Shown one piece after another: positions 21,081 through 33,045 of a stretch of 64,000 nt of DNA (position 1 is its first letter; the number at the start of each line of letters is the position of its first letter). Origin of the DNA: Deltaproteobacteria bacterium (GTDB lineage Bacteria; Myxococcota_A; Polyangia; Haliangiales; Haliangiaceae); contig JAIOQA010000156.1 in assembly GCA_021413675.1 (NCBI GenBank), forward strand, positions 1 to 64,000. The letters run 5' to 3'. A program made the position numbers and the translations under genes. The notes beneath the pieces were generated by a model. The model had not been told where the DNA came from and did no database searches. It worked only from the letters and a program-made list of their open reading frames with translations.

Positions 21081-22585
21081 GGATCGCGGTGCTGGTGCTC
21101 GTGCTCTGCGCCGCGTGCGGCGATGGCGCGCGGGTCCGGATCGGCTCGAAGAAGTTCACCGAGAGCGTGATCCTCGCCGAGGCCGGGACCGCGCTGGTGC
21201 GCGAGGCCGGCCTCGAGGTCGAGCACCGCCGCGAGCTCGGCGGCACGACGATCCTGTGGAACGCGCTGGTCGCCGGCGACATCGATGCGTACCCCGAGTA
21301 CACCGGGACGATCGCCGCCGAGCTCCTGGCCGACGCGCACCTCGACGCCGACGACGACGTCGCGATGCGCAAGGCGCTCGCGGATCGCGGCATCGTGATG
21401 TCGTCGCCGCTCGGGTTCAGCGACACCTACGCGCTCGGCATGCGCGAGGACGAGGCCGCGCGGCTGGGCATCACGCGGATCTCGCAGCTGCGCGCGCACC
21501 CCGAGCTCGCGTACGCGCTGTCGCACGAGTTCCTCGAGCGCAAGGAGGGCTGGCCGACCCTGCGCGAGCGCTACGGGCTCGACGCGACGCCCGCCGGCAT
21601 GGACCACGAGCTCGCGTACCGCGGCCTGGTCGCGGGCTCGGCGCAGGTCACCGATCTGTACTCGACCGACGCCGAGATCGCGGTCGGGCACCTGCGCGTG
21701 CTCGTCGACGATCTCCACCACTTCCCCGACTACCGCGCGGTGTGGCTGTGGCGCGCGGACCTCGCGCCGGCGGCGGCGGCGCAGCTCGAGCGGTTCGCCG
21801 GCCGGATCTCGGTGGCCGAGATGATCCGCGCCAACGCCCGGGCGCGGATCGACGGCGAGCCCGAGGCCGCGGTCGCGGCGGATCTGGTCGCGCGCGTGCT
21901 CGGGGTCCGGGTCGCGGCGGTGAGCGCGAGCCGCGCAGATCGCATCCTTACCCACACCGGCGAGCACCTCGGCATGGTCGCGATCTCGATGCTGCTCGCG
22001 ACGCTCGTCGCGATCCCGCTCGGGATCCTCGCGGCGCGGCGGCGGCGCACCGGCGCGGTCATCCTCGCGCTGGTGGGCGTGATCCAGACGGTGCCGTCCC
22101 TGGCGCTCCTGGTCTTCATGATCCCGCTGCTCGGCATCGGCTGGGTCCCGGCGGTCGTGGCGCTGTTCCTCTACAGCCTCTTGCCGATCGTCCGCAACAC
22201 CGCACAGGGGCTCACCGGCATCGCGCCGTCCCTGCGCGAGTCGGCGGAGGCGCTCGGGCTCACCGCGTGGGCGCGGCTGTGGCGCATCGAGCTGCCGCTC
22301 GCGACGCCGGCGATCATCGCGGGCATGAAGACCGCCGCGGTGATCAACGTCGGCACCGCGACCCTGGGCGCGCTGATCGGCGCGGGCGGCTACGGCCAGT
22401 CGATCATGGCGGGCATCCGGCTCTCCGATCGCGCGACCATCCTCGAGGGCGCGGTGCCCGCAGCGGTGCTCGCGCTCGCGGTCCAGGGCGTGTTCAGCCT
22501 GGCCGAGCGCTGGCTGGTGCCGCGTGGGCTGCGGCCGGCGCGGGGCGCGCGTGCTAGGGTCCCTGCCGTCGATGGCGCCGCGTGA
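21077..22585 (+). CDS. Osmoprotectant ABC transporter, substrate-binding protein fused to permease
   Basis: A 502-residue fusion. Residues 1-15 form a hydrophobic leader with a possible lipobox (CAACGD). Residues 20-275 are an OpuAC/OsmF-type binding protein (RIGSKKFTESVILAE, DIDAYPEYTGTI). From about 290 a five- to six-helix BPD permease carries the EAA-loop-like segment ESAEALGLTAWARLWRIELP. It imports quaternary amines such as glycine betaine or choline; binding-site aromatics are not resolved here. The order binding protein then permease is the reverse of lactococcal OpuABC. GTG start overlapping the ATPase stop (GTGA). Confidence 0.85.
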   Translation: MRIAVLVLVLCAACGDGARVRIGSKKFTESVILAEAGTALVREAGLEVEHRRELGGTTILWNALVAGDIDAYPEYTGTIAAELLADAHLDADDDVAMRKALADRGIVMSSPLGFSDTYALGMREDEAARLGITRISQLRAHPELAYALSHEFLERKEGWPTLRERYGLDATPAGMDHELAYRGLVAGSAQVTDLYSTDAEIAVGHLRVLVDDLHHFPDYRAVWLWRADLAPAAAAQLERFAGRISVAEMIRANARARIDGEPEAAVAADLVARVLGVRVAAVSASRADRILTHTGEHLGMVAISMLLATLVAIPLGILAARRRRTGAVILALVGVIQTVPSLALLVFMIPLLGIGWVPAVVALFLYSLLPIVRNTAQGLTGIAPSLRESAEALGLTAWARLWRIELPLATPAIIAGMKTAAVINVGTATLGALIGAGGYGQSIMAGIRLSDRATILEGAVPAAVLALAVQGVFSLAERWLVPRGLRPARGARARVPAVDGAA

Positions 22586-23222
22586 TGCGAGACGATGGCT
22601 GGTCGCGGCGAGCCTGCTCGTCGGCGCCTGCACCGGCGCCGCGCCACCCGGCGCGCCCGACGCCGCCGCGGCCGCGGGCGGCCTGACCTTCGCGTGGCGC
22701 GCGGTGCCCGCGATCCCTGGTGACCTCGGCGGCGATGTCGTGGTCGACGCGGCCGGGCTGGTGCTGCGCGACCTCCGGGTCTTCGGCGACGCCGCCACCG
22801 GCGACGCCCGCACCAACGTCGCGATGGTCACGCTGATCTGGGATGGCCTCGGGCAACCGGCCACGGTCGGCTTTCCCGTCGCGCCGCCGGGGCTCTACTC
22901 GGCGCTCGAGATGCGCGCCGACGGCGGGATCGACGATTCGCTCACGATCCACGGGCACGCACGGCAGGGCGATGTCGTCTACCCGTTCGAGCTCGAGGTC
23001 GATGGCGCGGTCGCGATCGCGGTGCCGCTCGAGCTCGAGCTCGACGTCGGGCGCGGCGCCGCGGTGCGCGTCGACGTCGACCTCGGCGCGGTCGTCGGTA
23101 CCGTCGACTGGGCGCAGGTCCCGGTCGACGCGGCCGGCGTGCTCCGCCACGAGGAGATCGACGCCGGCCCGGCGAGCGCCGCGCTCGCACGCGCGTTCTC
23201 GGCGCACGCCGCCGACCCGTAG
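22572..23222 (+). CDS. Putative lipoprotein, unknown function
   Basis: A 216-residue exported protein. The signal peptide RRWLVAASLLVGAC has a lipobox (VGAC) and lies directly before a Pro/Ala-rich linker. The body is rich in beta-strand-like repeats and acidic residues (DGGIDDSLTIHGHA, LELELDVGRGAAVRVDVD) and looks like a beta-sandwich. I do not recognise the family. Its start lies 14 bases inside the transporter gene, so it may be co-expressed. Its 3' end is followed by a 71-base gap before the cytochrome gene. Confidence 0.65.
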   Translation: MAPRDARRWLVAASLLVGACTGAAPPGAPDAAAAAGGLTFAWRAVPAIPGDLGGDVVVDAAGLVLRDLRVFGDAATGDARTNVAMVTLIWDGLGQPATVGFPVAPPGLYSALEMRADGGIDDSLTIHGHARQGDVVYPFELEVDGAVAIAVPLELELDVGRGAAVRVDVDLGAVVGTVDWAQVPVDAAGVLRHEEIDAGPASAALARAFSAHAADP

Positions 23223-23293
23223 GCCGCACCCGCCACGCGGGCTTCCGTGCGACGCTGCGCTCCGGGCGCACGCCGGCCCGGAGGAGCCACAAC

Positions 23294-23740
23294 ATGCGGG
23301 CATGGGGGATGCTGGTCGCGGTGATGTTGAGCGGGTGCGGCAGCGACTGCCCGCCAGGCGCGCCGGTCGCGGCGCCGGCTGCCGTGCGCGATGCGGCGCC
23401 GCCGGGCAACGCCGTGCAGGCCGAGATGCGGCTCCTGCACGCGGCCATGCAGGCGGCGCTGTCGGGCGTCGCGTACGGCGACGTGCGCGCGGTGCCCGAG
23501 GCGCTCGAGGCGGTGGATCGCGCGAAGGCGGCGACCGAGGCGGCGCTGGAATCCGGCCAGTACACGCTCGCGCGCGGCGGTGATCGGCTCGCGCGCTTCC
23601 GCGAGCTCGACGAGTCTTTTCACGGCCAGCTCGAGGCGCTGGTCACCGCCGCCCGGCAGAACGACGTCGCCGCCACCGCGACGGCGCTGGGCGTCGCGAT
23701 GCAGGCCTGCCAGGCCTGTCACGCCGAGTTCCGGAAGTGA
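23294..23740 (+). CDS. Cytochrome c'-like lipoprotein
   Basis: A 148-residue lipoprotein. The signal peptide ends in LSGC (lipobox). It is followed by about 100 helical residues and one heme c motif, CQACH, close to the C-terminus (CQACHAEFRK). A C-terminal CxxCH on a four-helix bundle is the signature of the cytochrome c'/c556 family, which binds NO or acts in electron transfer. A good GGAG site precedes the ATG. The gene ends flush against the convergent nitrate-reductase-like operon. A role in handling NO made from nitrite is an inference from that position. Confidence 0.8.
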   Translation: MRAWGMLVAVMLSGCGSDCPPGAPVAAPAAVRDAAPPGNAVQAEMRLLHAAMQAALSGVAYGDVRAVPEALEAVDRAKAATEAALESGQYTLARGGDRLARFRELDESFHGQLEALVTAARQNDVAATATALGVAMQACQACHAEFRK

Positions 23741-23986
23741 CTAGCGCGCCGGGCGATCGAGCCGGCGGATGAACAGGAACAGCCCGAACGATCCCGCGAA
23801 CAGCACCGCCGAGGTGATCGCGCCGACGAGCGCGCTGTCGCGATGGCCCGCGAGGTAGGACTCGAGCGAGGCCCCGAGCACCCACATCTGGGCGATCAGG
23901 ATCACGACCAGCAGCGCGATCGCGCCGTCGAGCGCGGCGAGCGCGCGGTGGCGATCGGGGCCGGGCGGCGACGGCGGCGCGCGCAT
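23741..23986 (-). CDS. Small two-helix membrane protein of the nitrate-reductase-like operon
   Basis: An 81-residue protein with two predicted membrane segments (ALDGAIALLVVILIAQMWVLGASL and ALVGAITSAVLFAGSFGLFLFI) ending in RRLDRPAR. It resembles small DUF6755-type proteins that I recall next to Rieske and molybdoenzyme genes, but this family assignment is tentative. It is the last gene of the operon; its ATG shares one base with the Rieske gene stop (TGATG). It may anchor or stabilise the complex. No cofactor ligands are visible. Confidence 0.7.
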   Translation of the reverse strand: MRAPPSPPGPDRHRALAALDGAIALLVVILIAQMWVLGASLESYLAGHRDSALVGAITSAVLFAGSFGLFLFIRRLDRPAR

Positions 23987-24510
23987 CAGCCGCGATCTCC
24001 GTCATCGGACGGATCGCCGTCATCGCCATCCTCGACGCCGATCGCGTAGACGCCATCGGCGCGCTCCTCGACCGCGATGCGCGGCAGCGGCCGCGGCGGC
24101 GGGCCGGCCAGGACCGCGCCGGTGCGCACCGAGAACACGCCATCGTGGCACGGGCACTCGAGGCGATCGCGCGCCGCCGAGTACACGACCGCGCACGACA
24201 GGTGCGTGCACTTCTGGCTGAAGGCGTGGAGCTGACCGTCCGGCGTGCGGACGAGCAGGCAGCGGTCCTCGGGCTCGGGATAGGTGAACAGCGCGACCGC
24301 GCCGCGCGCGGGCTCACCGGGCGCGGCGATGCGCGCGGGCGCGAGGCGGGCCGCCGCGCCGCGCAGCCCGGCCTTGATCAAGAGCCACGTGTTGCCGGCC
24401 AGCATGCCCAGGCTGGTCAGCACCAGGAACTTGCCGAGCTGGCGCCGACTCACGTAGCGCTCGTCGGCGCTGCGGATGCTGACCTCGTCGCGCCACAGCG
24501 GAGTCGTCAT
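23986..24510 (-). CDS. Rieske [2Fe-2S] protein with N-terminal membrane anchor
   Basis: A 174-residue Rieske protein. The N-terminal half contains SRRQLGKF directly before a hydrophobic segment ([18 protein letters not shown]), a Tat-like signal anchor. The cluster ligands are C101/H103 in CTHLSC and C119/H122 in CPCH. C106 and C121 are placed to form the disulfide seen in high-potential, quinol-oxidising Rieske proteins. The C-terminus is acidic. Linked by short overlaps to the ferredoxin subunit and the small membrane protein. It probably carries electrons in the complex encoded here; which side of the membrane it faces is an open question. Confidence 0.88.
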   Translation of the reverse strand: MTTPLWRDEVSIRSADERYVSRRQLGKFLVLTSLGMLAGNTWLLIKAGLRGAAARLAPARIAAPGEPARGAVALFTYPEPEDRCLLVRTPDGQLHAFSQKCTHLSCAVVYSAARDRLECPCHDGVFSVRTGAVLAGPPPRPLPRIAVEERADGVYAIGVEDGDDGDPSDDGDRG

Positions 24511-25081
24511 GGTCGGTCCTCCCAGACGTGATCGGCGACGTCGATCGCCACGCGCTCGGTGCCCTCTGGAACCATCAGGAACACCTTGGTCGTGACGACC
24601 TGCTGGCCGAAGACGAACTCGTTGATCGGCGTGTCGCGCCGCTCGCGCTCGACCTCGCCGACCGGCCGGTAGCTCAGCGCCTGGCTCGGGCACACCGTCG
24701 CGCACATCGGGCGCAGGCCCTCGGACGTGCGGTCGAAGCACATGTCGCACTTCATCATCTGCTCGGCGCGCACGACCATCTTGGGCACGCCGAACGGGCA
24801 CGCGAGCACGCAGTTCGAGCACGCGATGCAGCGGGGTTTCAGCGACGACATGACCACGCCGTCCTCGGTCTGCTTGATGGCATCGGCCGGGCAGACCTCG
24901 GCGCAGGTCGGATCGGTGCAGTGCATGCAGATCGTGGGCACGGTCTCGATACCGCGCGCGCGATCGACGAAGTCGACGTGGATCATCGGCACGCCGCGGT
25001 GGGTGTCGCACTCTGCGCACGCGTTCTCGCACGAGCGACAGCCGATGCAGCGCGAGGGATCGATGACGAACTGGTACGCGA

Positions 25082-25085
<4 letters not shown>
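24507..25085 (-). CDS. Four-cluster ferredoxin-type electron-transfer subunit
   Basis: A 192-residue iron-sulfur protein of the HycB/DmsB/NrfC type. Four cysteine groups are visible: [35 protein letters not shown] and CDMC with CATVC, enough for four [4Fe-4S] clusters. There is no Tat signal, so it is cytoplasmic. It would pass electrons from the membrane cytochrome domain of the upstream fusion protein to the molybdoenzyme encoded next to it. GTG start at 25085 overlaps the molybdoenzyme stop (GTGA); in-frame sequence further upstream is a shadow. Confidence 0.9.
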
Positions 25086-27287
<2,202 letters not shown>

Positions 27288-27310
<23 letters not shown>

Positions 27311-29537
27311 GGGGCCTCTTCTGCAGCGCGAGCTGGGCGATCGCGAGTTGCTTGCGCTTGCACGGCGGGCAGACGTCCTGCCAGCGCGCGGCGCCGTCGG
27401 GCGTCAGGCGGTAGTCGAAGCCGAGGCGCTCGAGGACGATCGCGAGATCGTCGAGCTGGGCCTGGCTCGCGAACGCCGCGCCGCAGCGCGCGCACGCCGC
27501 GGTCTCGCCGCGTGCGGCCTGCTCGAGATAGATCTTCACGCCGAGCTGCGCGGGCCGCTGGAAGATGTGGAAGAACTTGCCGAACGGCAGGAACAGCAGT
27601 GTGGCGATCACCGTGACCGCGTGGATGTACGACAGGAACTGGTAGCCCGCGCCGCGCATCCACAGGCTCGACACGGTGAGCAAGAGGCCGGTCACCGAGA
27701 CCGCGAACAACAGGAACAGCGGGAACAGATCGCGCGCGAACGACTGCAGCGCCATCGCGCCGCGATCGCGCATGCGGCGCCACAGCGCCAGCGCGATGCC
27801 GGCGAGCACCAGCACCGCGGCGATGTCGAGCAGGTGGAAGATGATCCACGCGAGCGGCGTGCCGAGCGCGAAGCTGCCGGTCTCGAACCCGAACAGGTGC
27901 ACGACGTAGCGGCCCGGATCATCGACCTGGCTGGTGAAGTTCACCCAGCCGAAGACCAGCGGGAACGTGACCGCGGCGGCGAGCAGGCAGCCCCAGAACA
28001 GGAGCTGGTGCATCCACCAGCGCAGCGGCGAGCGCCGGTAGATGAAGGTCTGGCCGACGAGGTGGGTGCCCGCGAGCGAGATCGCGCGGAGCGCGGCGCG
28101 CCCGCGGCCGGTGACCAGCGCCTGCCAGCCGCGGGTCCAGTACATCGCGGTCGGCGGCTTCGAGAGCCAGACCCGGTAGTGGTAGACGATGCCCCAGGTC
28201 GCGAACACGACCGCGAACGTGTAGATGACGAGCGCGGGATCGAAGTTCTCGAGGTTGCGCGAGCCGACGACGATCGCGGCGCCGAGCAGCGCGGTGACGA
28301 GCGTGGCCCAGGCGCCGGCGCGCAGCCGCTCGACCGCGGGCTCCCAGCCGGTCGGGATGGAGAGCACGGGCGCGTGATCGCGCGGCACGAGCACGGTGCG
28401 CGCGAGGACATGCAAGCCGAGCGCGGTCGCGGCGAGCAGCAGGAACGCCGGCCAGACCGCGCCGAGCGCGTCGCGGGTGACGCCGAGCAGGAGCGGTGGA
28501 AAGAACCCGCCGAGGCCGCCGACCGCGCCGACCAGCCCGGTGACGGTGCCGGCGTGCTGCGGGAAGTGCCGCGGCACCTGCTGGAACACCGCGCCGTTGC
28601 CGACGCCGAGCAGCGCCGCGCAGCCGAGCGCGCCGACGGTGAACGGCAGGAGCGCGGGCCACGCCAGGAGCAGCGCGAACGGCACGACGCCGAGCAGCGC
28701 GCCCGACAGCACGCGCGCGCCGCCGAGCCGATCGGCGAGCCAGCCGCCGAGCGGGCGCATGCCGGTGGCGAGCGCGACGAAGCCCGCGGCGCGCATGCCG
28801 GCGTCGGCAGGCGAGCGATGGAAGCCGTCGACGAGCAGCGTCGGCAGGTAGACCGAGAACGCGACGAAGCCGCCGAAGGTGAGGAAGTAGAACCCGGCCA
28901 AGGCCCAGGCCAGGCGCTCGCGGCGCAGCACGCCGATCATCGCGGCCAGGCCCTGGGGCGGCGCGGTGCGCGGGGCGTCGCGGGCGATCGCGCCGAACAC
29001 CAGGCCCCACACCACGAGCGCCGCGGCGACCGCGTGGAAGACCGTCGGCCAGCCGACCTCGTGGGCGACCAGCGGCCCGAGGAAGATCGCGATCGACTGC
29101 CCGCCGTTGCCGACGCCGAACACGCCGAGCGCGGTGCCGCGCCGCGCCGGCGGCGCCCAGCCCGAGACGTACGACACGCCGGCCGCGAAGGTCGCGCCGG
29201 CGAAGCCGAGCATGATCGCGCCCGCGACCAGCGCGGTGAAGCTCGGCGCGTGCGGCACGTACGCCACCGGCGCGGCGCAGGCGATCATCAGGATCGCGAG
29301 CACGCGGCGCGCGCCGAAGCGATCGGCGAGCAGGCCGATCGGCAGGCGCGCCAGCGCGCCGAGCAGCACCGGCGCCGCGACCAGGAGGCCGGTCTCGGAT
29401 CCCGAGAGGCCGAAGCGGCTGCGCCACACCGTCGCCGAGGCGCTGATCAGGCCCCAGGCCGCGAAGCTCAGCGCGAACGACGCGGTCCCGAGCGCGAGAT
29501 GTCGCCCGAGCCGCCCTGGGTCCCCGTCCGTCGCCAC
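27288..29537 (-). CDS. NarK-type transporter fused to NarI-like cytochrome b and zinc-ribbon tail
   Basis: A fusion of about 749 residues. The first ~390 residues are a twelve-helix MFS transporter of the nitrate/nitrite (NarK/NasA) type (LADRFGARRVLAI, ALGVFGVGNGGQS, GALGCAALLGVGNGAVFQQVP). The next ~270 are five to six helices with His residues in membrane context (RWWMHQLL, WIIFHLLD, YIHAVTV, FFHIFQRP) as in the quinol-oxidising NarI/DsrM cytochrome b. The last ~80 carry CARCG and CPPCK pairs, probably a zinc ribbon. It is the first gene of the operon. The start is uncertain: GTG 29537 (with GGGA 11 bases upstream) or GTG 29546; the TTG at 29573 lies inside a palindrome and is rejected. 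Confidence 0.85.
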
Positions 29538-29553
29538 GCGGGGCACTGTCCCA

Positions 29554-29573
29554 TTGCATGGGACCCCATGCAA
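29554..29573. promoter_or_regulatory. Interrupted perfect palindrome before the nitrate-reductase-like operon
   Basis: TTGCATGGG-AC-CCCATGCAA is a perfect 9-2-9 inverted repeat, 7-17 bases ahead of the possible starts of the first operon gene and in the 106-base gap after the upstream cytochrome gene. Its size and symmetry fit an operator for a dimeric regulator. It is not a match to the FNR/CRP box that I would expect for anaerobic control. The regulator is unknown. Confidence 0.65.
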
Positions 29574-29643
29574 GGCGGCGCGCGCGTGAGATCCGCGCGG
29601 CGCGAGGGTGTGCGCCAGCGCTCGGGGTGCTGCGGTCCGGTGG

Positions 29644-30225
29644 CTACTCCGGGCAGGGCGCGCCGGCGGCGGCCCAGGTCTCCCACGCGGCGATGAACGC
29701 GGGATACGGCGTCGACACCGGCGCGCGGCCGAAGCCCGGGGCCCAGCCCCAGGTGACGAGCGGCGTGTCGAGGTGGGCGCGCAGCGCCGCCAGATCGCGG
29801 CCGCCGTTGCGCGCCGGATCCTTGATCTGCTCGCACAGCGCGCGCGGCGCGACGCCCACGAACGTGAGCGGCTGCTCCGGCGGCGGCATGCGCCAGCCCT
29901 CGATCGCGCCGGGCGGCACGTGCAGGCCGTAGTTGCTCGGCGGGTTCGCCGGGCCGTGGCAGGTCGTGCACTCCTCGCCGGGCCGGCCGCGGCCCTCGGG
30001 CCCGCGCTGCACGTTCATCGCGTGCGCGTGGCTGTCGTCGCCCTGCAGCGGCGCGTCGCCGGCGGGGTGGCAGTTCTGGCAGCGCGGGTGCTGGAGCACC
30101 GCGCGCACGGTCGCGAACGCGGCCACACCGGCGGCGCGATCCGGCGCGGCGGGGACCGGCGCGGCCGGCGACCTGGCGTTGCCGCACGCGACCAGCGCGA
30201 GGGCGATCATCGCAGCGGAACGCAT
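29644..30225 (-). CDS. Diheme cytochrome c lipoprotein
   Basis: A 193-residue exported protein. The signal peptide ends in a lipobox (LVACGN). Two heme c motifs are seen: CQNCH (HPRCQNCHPAG) and CTTCH (EECTTCHGPAN). It follows the isoquinoline oxidoreductase-type large subunit gene with a one-base overlap (TGATG), so it is its likely periplasmic electron acceptor. A tail rich in Trp and Pro follows the second heme. In related operons of Bacteroidetes and Myxococcota a cytochrome c commonly accompanies such molybdenum hydroxylases. Confidence 0.85.
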   Translation of the reverse strand: MRSAAMIALALVACGNARSPAAPVPAAPDRAAGVAAFATVRAVLQHPRCQNCHPAGDAPLQGDDSHAHAMNVQRGPEGRGRPGEECTTCHGPANPPSNYGLHVPPGAIEGWRMPPPEQPLTFVGVAPRALCEQIKDPARNGGRDLAALRAHLDTPLVTWGWAPGFGRAPVSTPYPAFIAAWETWAAAGAPCPE

Positions 30226-32372
30226 CAGCGGGCCTCCGGGGCGAGGCGCAGCGGCAGCGTGCGCAGGCGCTGGCGGGTGAGGGCGAACACCGCGTTCGCG
30301 ACCGCGGGCGCGACCGGCGGGGTCGCGGGCTCGCCGATGCCGCCCATGGGCGCGTCGCTGGCCAGCACGTGCACGCGGATCGCCGGCATCTCGAACATGC
30401 GCAGCATCGGGTAGTCGTGGAAGTTGCTCTCCACGACCGCGCCGCCCTCGATCGTGAGCTTGCCGTGCAGCGCGGCGGTGAGCCCGAACGCGATCGCGCC
30501 CTGGACCTGCGCCTCGATGCCGAGCGGGTTGACCGCGGTGCCGCAGTCGACCGCCGCGGTCACCGCGTGGACCTTGATGCGGCCGTCCTCGATCGAGACC
30601 TCGGCGACCTCGGCGACGATCGAGCCGAACGCCTCGTGGACCGCGAGGCCGCGAGCCCGACCGGCCGGCGGCGGCGTGCTCCAGCCGGCCTCCTTCGCCG
30701 CGGTCTCGAGCGCGCGCGCGAACCGCGGCTTGCCCGCGAGCAGCGCCAGGCGATAGGCGAGCGGATCCTGGCCCGCGGCGTGGGCGAGCTCGTCGATCAT
30801 GCTCTCCATCGCGAACGCGGTGTGGGTGTGGCCGACCGACCGCCACCACAGCACCGTGATCGGCGTCCGCGGCGAGTGCAGCGACACGTGCTTCGCGGCG
30901 GTGTGCTCGAGGTAGGGCGAGTCGGCGATGCCCTCGACCGAGGTCGCGTCGACGCCGTTGTGGACCGCGAACTTCTCGAACGGCGTGCCGACGAGGATCG
31001 ACTGCCCGACGACGACGTGGTGCCACGCGGCGGGCGCGCCGGCGGCGTCGACGCCGACCCGCACGCGGTGGACGTACGCGGGGCGGTAGTAGCCACCGCG
31101 CACGTCGTCCTCGCGGGTCCAGATCACCTTGACCGGGACGCCGGCCGCCTTCGCGACGGTCACCGCCTCGGCCACGAAGTCCGAGGCGGGGTTGCCGCGC
31201 CGACCGAAGCCGCCGCCGAGGAACGGCGTGTGGATCGTGACCTTGTCAGGCGTGGTCCCGAGGATCGCCGCGGCGGCGCCCTGATCGACGGTCGGGAACT
31301 GCGTGCCGGTCCAGATCTCGCAGCGATCACCGTCGATTTTGACGGTGCAGTTGAGCGGCTCCATCGGCGCGTGCGCCAGGTACGGCACCTCGTAGGTCGC
31401 GTCGAGGGTGCGGGCGGCGCCGGCGAGCGTGGGCTTGAGGTCGCCGGTGGTCGCGACCACGGCGCCCTCGCGCTCGGCGAGATCGCGGAAGCTGGCGAGG
31501 AGCGCCGCGGTGCTGACCCCGCCACCCTCGGGCGTGGACCAGGTGGCGCGGACCGCGTCGCGCCCGAGCTTGGCCGCCCAGAAGTGCGCGGCGATGACCG
31601 CCACGCCGTTCGCGGTCTTCACGACCTGCTCGACGCCGGGGATCGTGAGCGCGTCGCTGCCATCGAACGACTGGAGCGTCGCGCCGAACGCCGGCGGTCG
31701 CAGCACGACCGCGGTTCGCAGCCCGGGGAACGCGACGTCGATGCCGAACTGCGCCCGGCCGGTGATCTTCTCGGGCGTGTCGAGCCGGCGCACCGCGGTG
31801 CCGATGAGCCGCCACGCCTTCGGCTCCTTGAGCGTGACGGACTTCGGCGGCGGCAGCGCCATCGCCGCCGCGGCGACCTCGCCGTAGCGCAGCGTCTTGC
31901 CGCCGAACGCGATCACGCCGTTCTGCGCGGTGAGCTTCGCCGGCGAGGTCTTCCAGCGCGCGGCGGCGGCGCGCAGGAGCATCGCCTTCGCGGTCGCGCC
32001 CACCGTGCGGTAGCGATCGAACTCGCCGTTGGTCGACGACGATCCGCCGGTCATCTGCAGCCCCATCCCGGGGAAGCCGTAGACCGGGGCGGCGGGCGCG
32101 TGCTCCGAGCGCACCTTGGCCCAGTCGCAGTCGAGCTCCTCGGCGATCAGCATCGCGAGGCCGGTCCAGATGCCCTGGCCCATCTCGGCGTGCGCGAGCA
32201 CCACGGTCACCGAGTCGTCGCTGCCGATCCGCAGGAACGCGTTCGGCGTCGGCGACGCCGGCGTCGGCGTCATCGCGGCGGCGCGCGCGGCGCCCGGCAC
32301 GTAGAAGCTGACCACCAGCCCGGCGGTGCCCGCCGCCGCACCGGCGAGGAAGCCCCGACGCGAGATCGTCAC
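30225..32372 (-). CDS. Molybdenum hydroxylase large subunit (isoquinoline 1-oxidoreductase beta type)
   Basis: A 715-residue Mo-binding subunit of the xanthine oxidase family. It starts with a clear Tat signal ([20 protein letters not shown]), so it is exported folded to the periplasm. Family marks are [16 protein letters not shown] in the Mo-pterin domain, PMEPLNC earlier, and the catalytic Glu region [18 protein letters not shown] near the C-terminus. It hydroxylates N-heterocycles or oxidises aldehydes; substrate not predictable. GTG start at 32372 overlaps the small-subunit stop. There is no FAD subunit, as expected for the IorAB branch, which passes electrons to cytochrome c. Confidence 0.9.
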   Translation of the reverse strand: MTISRRGFLAGAAAGTAGLVVSFYVPGAARAAAMTPTPASPTPNAFLRIGSDDSVTVVLAHAEMGQGIWTGLAMLIAEELDCDWAKVRSEHAPAAPVYGFPGMGLQMTGGSSSTNGEFDRYRTVGATAKAMLLRAAAARWKTSPAKLTAQNGVIAFGGKTLRYGEVAAAAMALPPPKSVTLKEPKAWRLIGTAVRRLDTPEKITGRAQFGIDVAFPGLRTAVVLRPPAFGATLQSFDGSDALTIPGVEQVVKTANGVAVIAAHFWAAKLGRDAVRATWSTPEGGGVSTAALLASFRDLAEREGAVVATTGDLKPTLAGAARTLDATYEVPYLAHAPMEPLNCTVKIDGDRCEIWTGTQFPTVDQGAAAAILGTTPDKVTIHTPFLGGGFGRRGNPASDFVAEAVTVAKAAGVPVKVIWTREDDVRGGYYRPAYVHRVRVGVDAAGAPAAWHHVVVGQSILVGTPFEKFAVHNGVDATSVEGIADSPYLEHTAAKHVSLHSPRTPITVLWWRSVGHTHTAFAMESMIDELAHAAGQDPLAYRLALLAGKPRFARALETAAKEAGWSTPPPAGRARGLAVHEAFGSIVAEVAEVSIEDGRIKVHAVTAAVDCGTAVNPLGIEAQVQGAIAFGLTAALHGKLTIEGGAVVESNFHDYPMLRMFEMPAIRVHVLASDAPMGGIGEPATPPVAPAVANAVFALTRQRLRTLPLRLAPEAR

Positions 32373-32836
32373 TTGCCACCTCGCTGCAGGCGCGCGGCGA
32401 CGTGGACCGCCTCGCGCACGCGCACGTACGTGCCGCAGCGGCAGATGTTGCCCGACAGCGCGGCGTCGATGTCGGCGTCGGTCGGATCGGGCCGCTTCGC
32501 GAGCAGCGCGACCGCGGTCATGATCTGCCCCGACTGGCAGTAGCCGCACTGCACGACGTCGACCTCGGCCCACGCCTGCTGCACCGGGTGCGAGCCGTCG
32601 GGCGACAGGCCCTCGATCGTCGTCACCTTGCGCGCGCCGACGGTCGCGACCGGCGTGACGCACGCGCGCACGGGCTGGCCATCGAGGTGCACGGTGCACG
32701 CTCCGCACTGCGCCATGCCGCAGCCGTACTTCGTGCCGCTGAGCTGCAGCAGGTCGCGCAGGACCCACAGGAGCGGCATGTCATCGGGCGCATCGACCTC
32801 GCGGACCGCGCCATTCACGTGGAGCTTGATCGCCAT
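32369..32836 (-). CDS. Molybdenum hydroxylase [2Fe-2S] small subunit (isoquinoline 1-oxidoreductase alpha type)
   Basis: A 155-residue iron-sulfur subunit. The N-terminal plant-ferredoxin-like cluster motif is [21 protein letters not shown], read here in parts: CGMAQCGAC with the fourth Cys at VRAC. The C-terminal helical domain binds the second cluster through CGYCQSG and CRCG. It has no signal of its own and is normally exported with the Tat-bearing large subunit. It is the first gene of the three-gene operon; the ATG at 32836 is well placed. The 209 bases upstream contain its promoter, not identified. Confidence 0.92.
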   Translation of the reverse strand: MAIKLHVNGAVREVDAPDDMPLLWVLRDLLQLSGTKYGCGMAQCGACTVHLDGQPVRACVTPVATVGARKVTTIEGLSPDGSHPVQQAWAEVDVVQCGYCQSGQIMTAVALLAKRPDPTDADIDAALSGNICRCGTYVRVREAVHVAARLQRGGK

Positions 32837-33045
32837 GTCATCCCTCCCGTCGCCGAGTCGGCGGACGTCGCGGGCGCAGGCTAGCATCGAGCGTCGCGAG
32901 CGGCGATCGCGCGGGGCGCGGCGGTGAACGCGGGCGACGATGCCTGTCCCGGACGCGATCGGGCCCACCGTTCTCGAGGGGGCCGATCGGCTGATCGATG
33001 CGATTCGCACCTGCGCTCCGCCGGACCGCGTGCTACCCAGGATCC

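Noticed and set aside
29571-29573. TTG start for the NarK-NarI fusion
   Set aside because: It lies at the edge of the palindrome, lacks a ribosome site, and adds residues that do not resemble a transporter N-terminus.
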